NCBI RefSeq assembly: GCF_000737695.1
Contig: NZ_JPRM01000001.1
Span: 62,001-126,000, forward strand
DNA length: 64,000 nucleotides
Source: Flavobacterium hydatis
Lineage (GTDB): Bacteria; Bacteroidota; Bacteroidia; Flavobacteriales; Flavobacteriaceae
Reading direction: 5' to 3'
Shown here in pieces: positions 26,092 to 35,692 of the stretch. Each line of letters starts with the position of its first letter. Position 1 is the stretch's first letter. The position numbers and the translations under genes were made by a program. Under the pieces are notes generated by a model. The model saw only the letters and a program-made list of their open reading frames with translations. It was not told the origin of the DNA and ran no database searches.

Positions 26092-28362
26092 ATGAAAAAC
26101 ATCAAAAACTCATTATTTTATCTAATAATTATTGGCGGGTTTTCGACTTTAATCTATTTGGTAATCTCAAAAGGAAAAGCATTAGAAATAGGAAGGGAAA
26201 TCGTTGTAAAAAAAACAGAGAATAGCCATTGGAATGATTTTATTTCGGCAATGATCGAAAATCTACAACATCCGCTTGCTATTTTACTTGCCCAGATTAT
26301 TACGATTATTTTGGTAGCACGTTTCTTTGGATGGGTTTTTAGAAAAATTGGGCAACCATCGGTAATTGGAGAAATGGTTGCAGGTATTGTTTTAGGGCCA
26401 TCTCTTATCGGAATGTATTTTCCTGAATTCTCAGCCACTTTATTCCCAAAAGAATCCTTAGGAAACTTACAATTTTTAAGTCAGATTGGTTTAATCCTTT
26501 TCATGTTCGTAATTGGTATGGAACTAGACTTAAAAGTACTAAAAAACAAAGCGCATGAATCTGTTGTAATTAGCCACGCAAGTATTGTAATTCCATTTGC
26601 TTTAGGTCTAACACTAGCTTATTTCATTTATCATACTTTTGCTCCAGTAGGAGTCGAATTTTCTTCTTTCGGACTATTTATGGGTATCGCCATGAGCATA
26701 ACAGCATTTCCTGTTTTGGCTCGAATTGTTCAGGAACGAGGTTTACAAAAAACTAAACTCGGTACTATCGCCATAACGTGTGCTGCTGCCGATGATATTA
26801 CTGCTTGGTGTATTCTGGCTGTAGTAATTGCGATTGTAAAAGCAGGTTCATTTACAAGTTCATTATATGTAATAGGATTAGCTATTTTGTATGTAATTGT
26901 AATGCTAAAAATAGTTCGTCCGTTTTTAAAACGTGTAGGCGACTTAAATTCAACTCGTGAAAGTTTAAATAAACCAGTTGTTGCTATTTTCTTCTTAACA
27001 CTTTTATTTTCTTCATACGCTTCAGAACTAATAGGAATCCACGCTTTATTTGGTGCGTTTTTAGCAGGAGCGATTATGCCAGAAAACAATAAATTCCGTA
27101 ATATTTTTATCGAAAAAGTAGAAGATGTATCTGTGATACTTTTACTTCCTTTATTCTTTGTTTTTACAGGATTACGTACGCAAATCGGCTTATTAAACGA
27201 TCCTTATTTATGGAAAGTTACGGGAGTAATTATTGCTGTAGCTGTAGTTGGTAAATTCTTTGGAAGCGCACTTGCAGCCAAATTTGTGGGACAAAACTGG
27301 AAAGATAGTTTAGCTATCGGTGCCTTAATGAATACTCGTGGTTTAATGGAGTTAGTGGTGCTAAACATAGGTTATGATTTAGGCGTATTATCTACCGAAA
27401 TTTTTACTATGATGGTAATCATGGCGCTGGTTACTACATTTATGACTGGTCCAGCTTTAGACTTTATCAATTTTATATTTAAAGATAAAAAGACCATTAT
27501 TCCAGAAGAAATAGGTAATAAAAGCAAATACAAAATTCTATTTTCATTTGACACTCCCGAAAAAGGAAAAACTTTATTGCGAATTGCAAATAGTTTGACT
27601 AAAAAACAACCTGATAATACTATTGTAACTGCAATGCACTTATCATTGAGTTCTGAATTACACTCGTTTGAAGTGAAAGATTATGAAAGAGAAATGCTGC
27701 TGCCTGTTATTTCTGAGTCTGAAGTTTTAAACCAAAACATGGTTAGTCTTTTTAAAGTATCTAATGATATTGATGCTGATATAACCGAAACAGCAAATCA
27801 AGGCGAATATGATTTATTATTGGTTAGTTTAGGACAATCTATTTTCGACGGAACGTTGTTAGGTAAGATCCTTGGTTTCACGACCAGAATCGTAAATCCA
27901 GACCGTTTAATAGATAAATTCACAGGAAAGGAAGGATTGTTTGAAAATTCTCCTTTTGATGAAAGAACAAGACACGTTATTGCCAAAAGCAAAATGCCAG
28001 TTGGGATTTTTATCGATAAAGAATTGGAAGAAATAAATCAGGTTTTCATGCCTATTTTTAGCAAAGAAGATGCATTCCTTATCGAATATGCTAAGAAGTT
28101 AATTAACAATAATGGCTCCCAAATTACTATTCTAGATGCGAGTGGAGAATTAAAAAGCACACGCGAAATGCAGGAAACCATTCGATCTATAGAACAAATT
28201 GCCCCAAATCATATCATGCTAATGTCTGATAGAACTATTAAAAAAGAGTTTTTAGAAAATCAAGATTTAATGATTATTAGTTTAGACAGCTGGAAAAAAC
28301 TAATCGAATCTCAAAGCACATGGCTTAATAATACGCCGTCGGTTTTAATTCTTAAACCTTAA
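26092..28362 (+). CDS. cation/proton antiporter, CPA2 family, copy 2
   Basis: This 756-residue paralogue of the 21928 gene is colinear over its whole length, with N-terminal TM, exchanger domain (about 62-465, [10 protein letters not shown] intact) and universal-stress-like C-terminal domain. Similarity is strongest in the membrane domain and lowest in the N-terminal 40 and C-terminal 280 residues. It has its own promoter region after the regulator gene, with a near-consensus -7 element at 26060-26067 and the upstream direct repeat, so the two copies may be expressed under different conditions. A terminator follows directly. Confidence 0.9.
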   Translation: MKNIKNSLFYLIIIGGFSTLIYLVISKGKALEIGREIVVKKTENSHWNDFISAMIENLQHPLAILLAQIITIILVARFFGWVFRKIGQPSVIGEMVAGIVLGPSLIGMYFPEFSATLFPKESLGNLQFLSQIGLILFMFVIGMELDLKVLKNKAHESVVISHASIVIPFALGLTLAYFIYHTFAPVGVEFSSFGLFMGIAMSITAFPVLARIVQERGLQKTKLGTIAITCAAADDITAWCILAVVIAIVKAGSFTSSLYVIGLAILYVIVMLKIVRPFLKRVGDLNSTRESLNKPVVAIFFLTLLFSSYASELIGIHALFGAFLAGAIMPENNKFRNIFIEKVEDVSVILLLPLFFVFTGLRTQIGLLNDPYLWKVTGVIIAVAVVGKFFGSALAAKFVGQNWKDSLAIGALMNTRGLMELVVLNIGYDLGVLSTEIFTMMVIMALVTTFMTGPALDFINFIFKDKKTIIPEEIGNKSKYKILFSFDTPEKGKTLLRIANSLTKKQPDNTIVTAMHLSLSSELHSFEVKDYEREMLLPVISESEVLNQNMVSLFKVSNDIDADITETANQGEYDLLLVSLGQSIFDGTLLGKILGFTTRIVNPDRLIDKFTGKEGLFENSPFDERTRHVIAKSKMPVGIFIDKELEEINQVFMPIFSKEDAFLIEYAKKLINNNGSQITILDASGELKSTREMQETIRSIEQIAPNHIMLMSDRTIKKEFLENQDLMIISLDSWKKLIESQSTWLNNTPSVLILKP

Positions 28363-28370
28363 TAGTTTTA

Positions 28371-28404
28371 AAAATCCCATTCGTTACGAATGGGATTTTT
28401 TTTA
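28371..28404. terminator. bidirectional terminator between antiporter 2 and the DUF5686 gene
   Basis: A perfect 13-bp stem (28371-28383 with 28387-28399) has a 3-base loop, with A and T runs on both sides. Confidence 0.9.
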
Positions 28405-28405
28405 T

Positions 28406-30904
28406 CTAGATACCCAAATTAAGCACAAAACTTAATTTAATGGCAATATTGTCTTCTAATTTTGGTAGTTGGTTTGGTCCGTAGCGATAGAATCCGCTTA
28501 ATCCTAAACCATTAAATATTTGATTAATTTCTATACCAGACTCAAAAAATCCTTTATTTAATGTCTTGTAATCTATCCCAACGTGTTGCTCTGGATTTTT
28601 CATATTTCCCCATGCCATACGCGAAACCAATACCAATGATGGCCTTACTTTCTTGATGATTTTAAAACGATTAAATCCGTGCTTTACCTGAAAAATAGCA
28701 TATTCGCTAGAGAAAAACTCATTAAAAAACATGGTTTCAAAACTGTTTCTACCTGCAAACGTAATTCTCTGAATCATTGTTTCTTTGGTAATATTATTCG
28801 GAGAGGTATTGTATAAATGTGTAATTGGTACATCGCCCATAGCATATCCAGCCTGCAAGAGTAAACTTGTTTTTTGCCCGTTTAGATATTTTTTCTCATA
28901 CTCTGTTTTAAAATCTATTTTAGAGAAATTAAAATCATTTTCCATCACTTTAGGCAACGATTGTGTGTATTGTATCGTAAACTTCGGAAATCTTTTTTCT
29001 GTCTCAATTCGTCCGTTTGGTGTTTGCATATAATCACTAAACGGATTCCATGCCAATGATAACATTGCCGTTGTCATAACATAATTGGTATATAATCTTC
29101 CGTTTAAATTATAGACATAATCAAATTTGGGTTCGATAAAGGAGCGTGAAAGTTCAAAAATGCTTTCTGTCTTAGGTACAATACGCGTACCTACATAGCT
29201 AGCCCAACTAACATAATTATAAAATGTACTAATATTTATAGGTCGAGGATCATACAACTTAAACATTCTTTTATCTACGGCAAAAACGGTACTCGCAATC
29301 TCTCTTACATCATTGGTGTATGATGCTCCTACCCATGTATTCGAAAATCTTTCGACTCTGGTGGATAAATCCAGGTTGTATTTAAAATTCCCATCTTTGG
29401 TTCCGTAACCTGTATAACCACCAATCTTATATTTTTTAGAAAATAGTTCATTTGTAACTCCTCCTAAACCAAAGCGAAATCCCTCGTAATTATTATAGCT
29501 AAAGAGTTTCCTTAAATCTAAATCTACTACACTTATTGGCAAATAACCATTAATTATTTTTCGACCAAACCTAATTTTACTTTCAACTCTTTTCTTTAAC
29601 GAAATACTATCCAGTAGCATGTACGTTTTTTGTGAGCGAATATCTAAACTATCTTTTCGATATTTGTTCCAAAAACTCTCTGTTTTTTTTATAGCATCAT
29701 CCTTTACCTCAATATAGATAGATGGATTTTTTATTTCTATTGGTGTGTTATAATGAACATCAAAATTGTTGCTCTCGGACATTAAATAAGTATAATCCGA
29801 AGCTCCTTTTTTTCTGTGTGTGTCTTCTTGTTCGGCATCTCCATCAAACTGAATTGTTCCGCCAAGAATTTTAATATCGTCGTCATTCTTTCCTTTTACA
29901 ATCTTGAAGGTTGTATTTTTTGGAAACCAAATTTTCTCCTCCGGAATATAATCAAACTCATGAATTCCGCTTATATCGAGTACGCCTTTTATACGCATTA
30001 CAGCTTTTGCAATAGCATAACTATCCTGATCAATATAAAGAACTCCTTCCAGACCTAATTCAGATTTCTTCATTCGGTTTTTAAAGTAAACCATATAGGT
30101 TTGCCTTCCTTGTATCATAACGGTATCCAGCAACTTATAGTTGTAGTCTTTTAAAGCATCTTTGGCAATTGGACTATTATACTTAGTTTCGAAAAGTTCG
30201 TAATTAGAATCGTATATAGAAATCGACTGCAGATTAAATGCTATAATTTCATAAATAGGCTGCTTGAAACCTGCCATTTTTGTTCCCAGAATGGTTTCTT
30301 TTAGTTTTTTGTTTCCAAACTGGTATTGAGATACTTTTTCTGTTTGAAATAAATGCTGCTTATTAGAAATCTCTTTGAATTTATAATTGGCAGAATCTAC
30401 CTTAATAAATCTTCGTCCTATGGCTTCTTGTACAAAAATAGAATCTAATCTTGAGTTTATAGAATCAGGATTAGCCGTTACAATTAATTTGTTATAGGTT
30501 TTATACTCAAAACTCGTTAATTTCTTTTGTGGGTTATTTTTGTTCTTATCTGCAATTGTTTTTCTTATAATTTCGAGAGCAGGATTCTCGTTTGAAATAA
30601 CAACTTCTTTTAAAGCATCTGTCGATTCGGCTAAGCTTATTTTATAAAACTTCTTATTAGGCGAAGTATAAATTGTGATTGATGCGTAACCAATATAAGA
30701 AACCGAAAAATATTCGATGCTAGAAATCGATTGGAGTGTAAATTTTCCGTCAACATCTGTAATGGTATTCATCCCACCATCAGTAACGATCGTTGCAAAA
30801 GGAAGTGGTTTATTGGTAGCGTTTTCTGTTACAATTCCGTTTATCTGGAATTGCGCTTGTATAGAAAGCGTGAAAAACAATGTCAAGAAACACAATAACT
30901 TCAT
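28406..30904 (-). CDS. DUF5686 outer-membrane protein with carboxypeptidase-regulatory-like domain
   Basis: The 832-residue protein has a signal peptide (1-18, ending SIQAQ), a carboxypeptidase-D-regulatory-like domain (about 20-100; NGIVTENATNKPLPFATI and TDVDGKFTL), then the DUF5686 region and a C-terminal beta-barrel (about 440-832) ending SFVLNLGI. It resembles a TonB-type receptor in its N-terminal domain but lacks a plug. The family is abundant in Bacteroidota and unassigned. It is a single-gene unit with a perfect -7 element upstream, between two terminators. Confidence 0.85.
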   Translation of the reverse strand: MKLLCFLTLFFTLSIQAQFQINGIVTENATNKPLPFATIVTDGGMNTITDVDGKFTLQSISSIEYFSVSYIGYASITIYTSPNKKFYKISLAESTDALKEVVISNENPALEIIRKTIADKNKNNPQKKLTSFEYKTYNKLIVTANPDSINSRLDSIFVQEAIGRRFIKVDSANYKFKEISNKQHLFQTEKVSQYQFGNKKLKETILGTKMAGFKQPIYEIIAFNLQSISIYDSNYELFETKYNSPIAKDALKDYNYKLLDTVMIQGRQTYMVYFKNRMKKSELGLEGVLYIDQDSYAIAKAVMRIKGVLDISGIHEFDYIPEEKIWFPKNTTFKIVKGKNDDDIKILGGTIQFDGDAEQEDTHRKKGASDYTYLMSESNNFDVHYNTPIEIKNPSIYIEVKDDAIKKTESFWNKYRKDSLDIRSQKTYMLLDSISLKKRVESKIRFGRKIINGYLPISVVDLDLRKLFSYNNYEGFRFGLGGVTNELFSKKYKIGGYTGYGTKDGNFKYNLDLSTRVERFSNTWVGASYTNDVREIASTVFAVDKRMFKLYDPRPINISTFYNYVSWASYVGTRIVPKTESIFELSRSFIEPKFDYVYNLNGRLYTNYVMTTAMLSLAWNPFSDYMQTPNGRIETEKRFPKFTIQYTQSLPKVMENDFNFSKIDFKTEYEKKYLNGQKTSLLLQAGYAMGDVPITHLYNTSPNNITKETMIQRITFAGRNSFETMFFNEFFSSEYAIFQVKHGFNRFKIIKKVRPSLVLVSRMAWGNMKNPEQHVGIDYKTLNKGFFESGIEINQIFNGLGLSGFYRYGPNQLPKLEDNIAIKLSFVLNLGI

Positions 30905-30938
30905 ACAGAAAACAATATTATAAATTGGCTTTGGTACA

Positions 30939-30946
30939 CAAAAGTA
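30939..30946 (-). promoter_or_regulatory. -7 promoter element of the DUF5686 gene
   Basis: TACTTTTG on the minus strand is a perfect consensus match 34 bases before the ATG at 30904. Confidence 0.55.
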
Positions 30947-30951
30947 AGAAT

Positions 30952-30993
30952 AAAAAAATCCGTCTCGTATAAAATTAACAAGACGGATTTTTT
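30952..30993 (-). terminator. intrinsic terminator after frr
   Basis: AAAAAATCCGTCT pairs with AGACGGATTTTTT around a 15-base loop. Read on the minus strand it ends in a T run, and it lies 17 bases after the frr stop. Confidence 0.85.
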
Positions 30994-31009
30994 AATCGTT
31001 ATGAAAATA

Positions 31010-31573
31010 TTAAACCTTCATGATTTCAGCTTCTTTAGCAGCTAATAATTCATCAATAAGTTTAATATATTTGTTAGTCAAATTCTGTACTTCTTCTTCT
31101 GCGCTTTTGCAAACATCTTCTGAAGTTCCTTCTTTTTCTAATTTTTTAATATCTGTGTTAGCGTCTTTACGAACGTTTCTCACACCGATTTTAGCATCTT
31201 CTGCTTCAGATTTTGCTTGTTTTGCCAAATCTCTACGACGCTCTTCTGTTAATGGTGGAACACTTATGATAACCACATCTCCATTGTTCATAGGATTAAA
31301 ACCAATGTTAGCTACCATGATTGCTTTTTCAATTGTTTGCAACATGTTTTTTTCAAATGGTTGCAAAGTAATTGTTCTTGCATCTGGAACACTAATTTTA
31401 GCTACTTGCGAAAGTGGTGTTGCTGAACCATAATAATCTACAAAAACACTTCCTAGCATTGCTGGAGATGCTTTTCCTGCACGAATATTTAGAAATTCTT
31501 TTTCTAAATGCGCAATAGAATTTGCCATTGATTCTTTAGTGCTATCTAAGATAAATTCGATTTCTTCAGTCAT
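31010..31573 (-). CDS. frr: ribosome recycling factor
   Basis: RRF works with EF-G to split the post-termination ribosome. The 187-residue length is standard, and LNIRAGKASPAMLGSVFVDYYG plus ISVPDARTITLQPFEK are the family's conserved core, with the arginine-rich helix EERRRDLAKQAK near the middle. It lies 75 bases downstream of pyrH on the same strand, a widespread bacterial arrangement, and ends at a terminator. Confidence 0.97.
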   Translation of the reverse strand: MTEEIEFILDSTKESMANSIAHLEKEFLNIRAGKASPAMLGSVFVDYYGSATPLSQVAKISVPDARTITLQPFEKNMLQTIEKAIMVANIGFNPMNNGDVVIISVPPLTEERRRDLAKQAKSEAEDAKIGVRNVRKDANTDIKKLEKEGTSEDVCKSAEEEVQNLTNKYIKLIDELLAAKEAEIMKV

Positions 31574-31648
31574 ATTTTTAAGTTTTCAGTTTTCAATCTC
31601 AGTTCTCAGTTTAAGTCGACAATAACGACCATAAGCTGTAACTGAATA

Positions 31649-32356
31649 CTATATATTTACTACAGTTCCGATATTTTCGCCTTCGCAAATTCTCAATAAA
31701 TTTCCGATTTTGTTCATATCAAAAACTACAATTGGTAATTTATTTTCTTGACTTAATGTAAAAGCTGTAGTATCCATTACATTTAATCCTTTTTTAAGTA
31801 CATCTTCAAAAGAGATAAAATCAAACTTTACAGCTGATGCGTTTTTCTCAGGATCTGAGTCGTAAACACCATCTACACGAGTTCCTTTTAAGATAACATC
31901 TGCATTAATTTCGATACCTCTTAAAACTGCTGCTGTATCTGTTGTAAAGTAAGGATTTCCTGTACCTGCACCAAAAATTACAATTCTGTTTTTTTCAAGG
32001 TGGCGTACTGCTCTTCTTTTGATATAAGGTTCTGCAATTGATTCTATTTTTAGAGCCGTTTGCAAACGTGTTAACATTCCTTTATTTTCCAAAGCGCCTT
32101 GTAATGCCATTCCGTTAATTACAGTAGCTAACATTCCCATATAATCGCCTTGTACTCTATCCATTCCTGAACTTACCCCAGAAACTCCTCTAAAAATGTT
32201 TCCTCCTCCAATTACAATGGCAATTTCTACTCCCTTTGCATGAATTTGCTTAATTTCTTCGGCATATTCGTCCAATCTTTTTGGGTCAATTCCGTATTGT
32301 AAATCTCCCATTAAAGCTTCTCCACTTAATTTAAGAAGAATTCTTTTGTATTTCAT
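31649..32356 (-). CDS. pyrH: UMP kinase
   Basis: PyrH phosphorylates UMP to UDP with ATP and is allosterically controlled in bacteria. The 235-residue amino-acid-kinase fold shows [10 protein letters not shown] at the start, [10 protein letters not shown], the [13 protein letters not shown] nucleotide-binding loop and [15 protein letters not shown]. The gene heads a pyrH-frr unit with a perfect -7 element upstream. Confidence 0.97.
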   Translation of the reverse strand: MKYKRILLKLSGEALMGDLQYGIDPKRLDEYAEEIKQIHAKGVEIAIVIGGGNIFRGVSGVSSGMDRVQGDYMGMLATVINGMALQGALENKGMLTRLQTALKIESIAEPYIKRRAVRHLEKNRIVIFGAGTGNPYFTTDTAAVLRGIEINADVILKGTRVDGVYDSDPEKNASAVKFDFISFEDVLKKGLNVMDTTAFTLSQENKLPIVVFDMNKIGNLLRICEGENIGTVVNI

Positions 32357-32378
32357 TTCTATGTTGCGTTGGTTTGTG

Positions 32379-32386
32379 CAAATATA
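32379..32386 (-). promoter_or_regulatory. -7 promoter element of pyrH-frr
   Basis: TATATTTG on the minus strand is a perfect match 22 bases before the pyrH ATG. Confidence 0.6.
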
Positions 32387-32520
32387 GACATATTCTCATT
32401 TTTAAAAATAGTGTTTTACAAAAATTAATTTATCTTCTATTTTTTGCATAAAAGGTTCATTTAAACAATGTATTTAGCTCTCAATATGACAAAAGTCACT
32501 ATCAGTTTCTATTAAAGCTG

Positions 32521-32528
32521 TAAATTTG
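32521..32528 (+). promoter_or_regulatory. -7 promoter element of the thioredoxin-like gene
   Basis: TAAATTTG is a perfect match. The alternative TTG start at 32526 lies inside it, which favours the ATG at 32553. Confidence 0.6.
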
Positions 32529-32552
32529 TATTTCATAAAAAAAATAAAGTTT

Positions 32553-33161
32553 ATGCAAAAGAGTATCACCAACGCCTTGTCCAACAGTTATTCATATACC
32601 GAATACCGAAAACTAGTTACCGATTTATTATCCGAAGGAAAATCAACAGGCGCAGAACAGTCTGAAGATTTAACTCATTATAGTAGCTTGAATGAAACTC
32701 GAATGAACAGGCTGGAAAAAACAATAAAAATTACTGAAACAACAATTTCTAAGCTACAAAACGTTCGCAAAAATTACATTTGGCTTGTTATTTCTGAAGG
32801 TTGGTGTGGAGATGCTGCACAACTTTTGCCTATTATTTATAAAATGGCTGCAGAATCTGAAAACAAAATCGAATTAAAAATTGTGCTTCGTGACGAAAAT
32901 CCAGATTTAATGAATTTGTTTTTGACAAATGGAGGAAAAGCAATCCCAAAATTAATCATAATCGATAAGGAAAAACTCGAAGTTCTTGCCGATTGGGGAC
33001 CTCGCCCAAAAGGAGCAACCGATTTAGTAAGTAACTACAAAAAAGAATTTGGAGCTTTTGATGAAACGATCAAAACCAATTTGCAATTATGGTATTTGCA
33101 TGATAAAGGAGTTTCTACACAAGATGAAATTATGGAAATCATGGAAAAACAGGAAGCATAA
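32553..33161 (+). CDS. thioredoxin-like fold protein with a single active-site cysteine
   Basis: The 202-residue protein contains a thioredoxin fold from about residue 70, with SEGWCGDAAQLLP at the active-site position and AIPKLIIID supplying the cis-proline loop. The usual CxxC is reduced to one cysteine (CGDA), so it cannot work as a classical dithiol reductase; a monothiol, bacilliredoxin-like or binding role is possible. The N-terminal 65 residues are helical. It is a single gene divergent from pyrH. Confidence 0.8.
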   Translation: MQKSITNALSNSYSYTEYRKLVTDLLSEGKSTGAEQSEDLTHYSSLNETRMNRLEKTIKITETTISKLQNVRKNYIWLVISEGWCGDAAQLLPIIYKMAAESENKIELKIVLRDENPDLMNLFLTNGGKAIPKLIIIDKEKLEVLADWGPRPKGATDLVSNYKKEFGAFDETIKTNLQLWYLHDKGVSTQDEIMEIMEKQEA

Positions 33162-33366
33162 CTGATTGTGTTTTTTAAATAAAAAATTTAAAAACACACA
33201 AGCCAAAAACTAACATATTGACAACAAGGATTATACAGTGAAAAAATATTTATTTATAATTTATTTTTTGTAACTTGCTGCTATAGTCCCAATCTATTAT
33301 TTACTTTTTGATTTGCTCTATTTATTGGTGTTTATTTAATATCTAACAATTAAAAAATACACTATT

Positions 33367-33444
33367 ATGAAAAAGTTATTTGAAAAGTTTTACGATTTTT
33401 TTTCGCGTTTCTTGTTTGGAGGGAAAAACATTTCTCATTATTAA
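33367..33444 (+). CDS. possible 25-residue amphipathic peptide gene
   Basis: A short frame starts MKKLFEKFYDFFSRFLF and continues with a glycine-lysine tail ending in HY. It would form an amphipathic helix with one aromatic and one charged face, followed by a polar tail. An A-rich leader like that of other genes here precedes the ATG, and a strong terminator follows 38 bases after the stop. I found no perfect -7 element in the 200 bases upstream. No family is recognised. It could instead be part of a small non-coding RNA. The rest of the gap 33162-33564 holds no other candidate gene. Confidence 0.35.
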   Translation: MKKLFEKFYDFFSRFLFGGKNISHY

Positions 33445-33482
33445 CCTCAAAACACTCAATTATGGAATAGCGATACTCTGGT

Positions 33483-33526
33483 ATTAGCACATTACAATAT
33501 CTTATTTGTAATGTGCTAATTTTATT
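33483..33526 (+). terminator. strong terminator of an otherwise gene-poor region
   Basis: A perfect 15-bp stem pairs 33483-33497 with 33506-33520 around an 8-base loop, followed by a T-rich tail. It is too far from the thioredoxin-like gene (over 300 bases) to be its natural terminator, so it supports a separate small transcript. Confidence 0.75.
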
Positions 33527-33564
33527 TTTATGAAGATTGATTGTTATGGATATTCTATTAAAAC

Positions 33565-33903
33565 TTAATCAATAGCCATTTTTCTAATCTTCTCAATAAT
33601 CTTAGGAGAACGACTTCCATGAAAAGCTCTTAAAACTTCAATTCTATTGGGTCTTATACGATAAATAATTAGATAAGAACCTAAGATAATATTTCTATAT
33701 TTCTTAGTTTTAGTTTTAAGATGATGGCATTCTGGATGAAGTAAGTAATCTTTAGATAAATTACCTAAATAAGAATATATTTCTTCAATAAAATAATCTG
33801 CAAGTTTTAAACCAAAAGTTTCGGTTCCATATTCATGAATTGAAGGAAGATCAACAAAATCAAAAAGTGAAGAAGTAACTACTTCTTTTTTTGGGATTTC
33901 CAT
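33565..33903 (-). CDS. RelE/ParE-superfamily toxin
   Basis: The 112-residue protein matches the ParE/RelE fold: N-terminal helical hairpin (FGLKLADYFIEEIYSYLGNL), central strands with KKYRNIILGSYLIIYRI, and the C-terminal VLRAFHGSRSP where ParE-type toxins carry their arginine-rich end. ParE proteins poison gyrase and RelE proteins cleave mRNA; the absence of clear RelE catalytic residues favours ParE. The N-terminal 15 residues are an addition to the fold. Its gene overlaps the antitoxin gene by 25 bases, the antitoxin being first. Confidence 0.8.
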   Translation of the reverse strand: MEIPKKEVVTSSLFDFVDLPSIHEYGTETFGLKLADYFIEEIYSYLGNLSKDYLLHPECHHLKTKTKKYRNIILGSYLIIYRIRPNRIEVLRAFHGSRSPKIIEKIRKMAID

Positions 33904-34043
33904 TCTTGAAAATGTTTTTTAGACTCTTCTAATGAATAAAAAGCTCCGCCTTCTGCTTCTTTAATCATTGAAGCAAATTTTTTTTGAGACATTGGTTTAC
34001 CAGGTATCGCAAGATTATCGGAATTATTTTTTTTGATTTTCAT
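33879..34043 (-). CDS. small antitoxin paired with the ParE-type toxin
   Basis: A 54-residue frame begins MKIKKNNSDNL and contains MSQKKFASMIKEAEGGAFYS, then a lysine-rich tail that reads into the toxin gene. Gene order, small size, high charge and the 25-base overlap are those of a type II antitoxin. It has a short unstructured N-terminus and a helical segment likely to wrap the toxin; no DNA-binding fold is evident, so autoregulation may need the complex or be absent. I do not recognise a named family. Confidence 0.7.
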   Translation of the reverse strand: MKIKKNNSDNLAIPGKPMSQKKFASMIKEAEGGAFYSLEESKKHFQEWKSQKKK

Positions 34044-34091
34044 AATAGTAAAGTTAACTAAAAATTTAAAACAAATTTCTTTTGAAATAGC

Positions 34092-34796
34092 TTATTCTTT
34101 GTTCAACCCTAAAGAAGCTTCAAACAAAATAACATCAGTTGCATTCTTTACATCGTAATCACCAATTTTGGTTCTTCTTAAAGCAGTTAAATGAGAACCC
34201 GAATTCATTGCTTTTCCAAAATCAAAAGCTAATGAACGAATATAGGTTCCTTTGCTGCAAACTACTCTAAAATCGATTTCTGGAAGTGCAATTCTTGTAA
34301 TTTCAAATTCGTGAATTGTAGTTTTACGACTTGCAATTTCGATAGTTTCTCCTGCACGCGCATGCTCGTACAAACGAACTCCATCTTTTTTTATAGCCGA
34401 GAAAATAGGTGGTTTTTGATCTATTTCGCCCAAAAATTGTTTTACCGTTTCATGAATAAGTACCTCATCGATATGTTCCGTTGGAAAAGTCTGATCGATT
34501 TCGGTTTCTAAATCATAAGAAGGTGTGGTGGCTCCTATAAAGAAAGTTCCCATATATTCTTTGGCTTGACCTTGTAACTCGGTAATTCTTTTGGTAAACT
34601 TACCTGTACAAATAAGTAACAATCCTGTAGCCAGAGGATCTAATGTTCCTGCATGACCAATTTTAAATTTCTTCGGAAGTCCAACTTTATTTATCAGTGC
34701 ATATTTTAACTTATTCACTGCCTGAAAAGAACTCCAATTTAATGGCTTATCTATTAGTAAAATTTGTCCGTTTAAAAAATCTTCGGGAGTGTTCAT
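34092..34796 (-). CDS. truB: tRNA pseudouridine(55) synthase
   Basis: TruB converts U55 to pseudouridine in the T loop of most tRNAs. The catalytic Asp53 is in GHAGTLDPLATGLL, with KPLNWSSFQAV near the start and VVCSKGTYIRSLAFDFG as the third family motif. At 234 residues it lacks the C-terminal PUA-like extension, as is common in Bacteroidota. It overlaps the uppP stop by one base and is the last gene of the ftsX operon. Confidence 0.97.
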   Translation of the reverse strand: MNTPEDFLNGQILLIDKPLNWSSFQAVNKLKYALINKVGLPKKFKIGHAGTLDPLATGLLLICTGKFTKRITELQGQAKEYMGTFFIGATTPSYDLETEIDQTFPTEHIDEVLIHETVKQFLGEIDQKPPIFSAIKKDGVRLYEHARAGETIEIASRKTTIHEFEITRIALPEIDFRVVCSKGTYIRSLAFDFGKAMNSGSHLTALRRTKIGDYDVKNATDVILFEASLGLNKE

Positions 34797-35593
34797 TATA
34801 TAATAGTAAGCGGATGAATAAAGAAATGAATTAGCAACAATACAATTCCAGCAATAATTCGGTAATATCCAAATACTTTGAATCCATTTTTAGTCAAAAA
34901 TCCAATGAAAGTTTTAATAGCTAAAAGCGCTACTATAAAGGCTACAATGTTACCAATAATCAATAAATTAACTTGATCATGTGATAATTCAAATCCTGCT
35001 TTATAATAATCGTAACATTTTTTGGCAGTAGCTCCAAACATTGTAGGAACTGCTAAAAAGAATGAAAATTCTGCAGCTGTAGTTCTTGTTAGTTTTTGCG
35101 ACATTCCTCCTACTATGCTTGCTCCACTTCTAGAAACTCCAGGAATCATTGCTAAACACTGGAACATTCCTATTTTAAAAGCTTGCAAATAGGTTATTTC
35201 TTGTGATGTTTCGGCTGTATTTGGTTTATTAAACCATTCATCAACTTTTAATAAAATAAGTCCTCCTAGTAAAAGTGATATTGCAACTGTAACTGGATTT
35301 TCTAATAAACCATCTATAAAATCACTTAGCAATAATCCTAAAACTACTGCTGGTATAAAAGCAACCAATAATTTAAAGTAAAAGTCTAGTGTTTGAAAAA
35401 AACGTTTAAAGTATAAAACTACTACCGAAAGAATTGCTCCTAGCTGAATTACAATTGTAAAAAGTTTTGTAAAATCATCATGGGCAATCCCAAAAAAAGA
35501 AGAGGCAATAATCATGTGGCCAGTTGAAGAAACAGGTAAAAATTCTGTAATTCCTTCAATAATGGCTAAAACAATAGCTTGTAAAGTATCCAT
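34796..35593 (-). CDS. uppP: undecaprenyl-diphosphatase
   Basis: UppP dephosphorylates undecaprenyl diphosphate, recycling the lipid carrier of cell-wall synthesis; overproduction in other bacteria gives bacitracin resistance. The 265-residue polytopic protein has both catalytic motifs, [14 protein letters not shown] (13-26) and PGVSRSG. It is within the ftsX-DUF3098-uppP-truB unit, linking cell division and envelope synthesis. Confidence 0.97.
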   Translation of the reverse strand: MDTLQAIVLAIIEGITEFLPVSSTGHMIIASSFFGIAHDDFTKLFTIVIQLGAILSVVVLYFKRFFQTLDFYFKLLVAFIPAVVLGLLLSDFIDGLLENPVTVAISLLLGGLILLKVDEWFNKPNTAETSQEITYLQAFKIGMFQCLAMIPGVSRSGASIVGGMSQKLTRTTAAEFSFFLAVPTMFGATAKKCYDYYKAGFELSHDQVNLLIIGNIVAFIVALLAIKTFIGFLTKNGFKVFGYYRIIAGIVLLLIHFFIHPLTII

Positions 35594-35692
35594 TTATTAG
35601 ATTGTTAGATTGTTTAGAATATTAAACTACTTAGATTTTTCAGAAAAGATTAATCTAATAATCTAAAGATCTAAAATGCCTAAGGAGACTAA

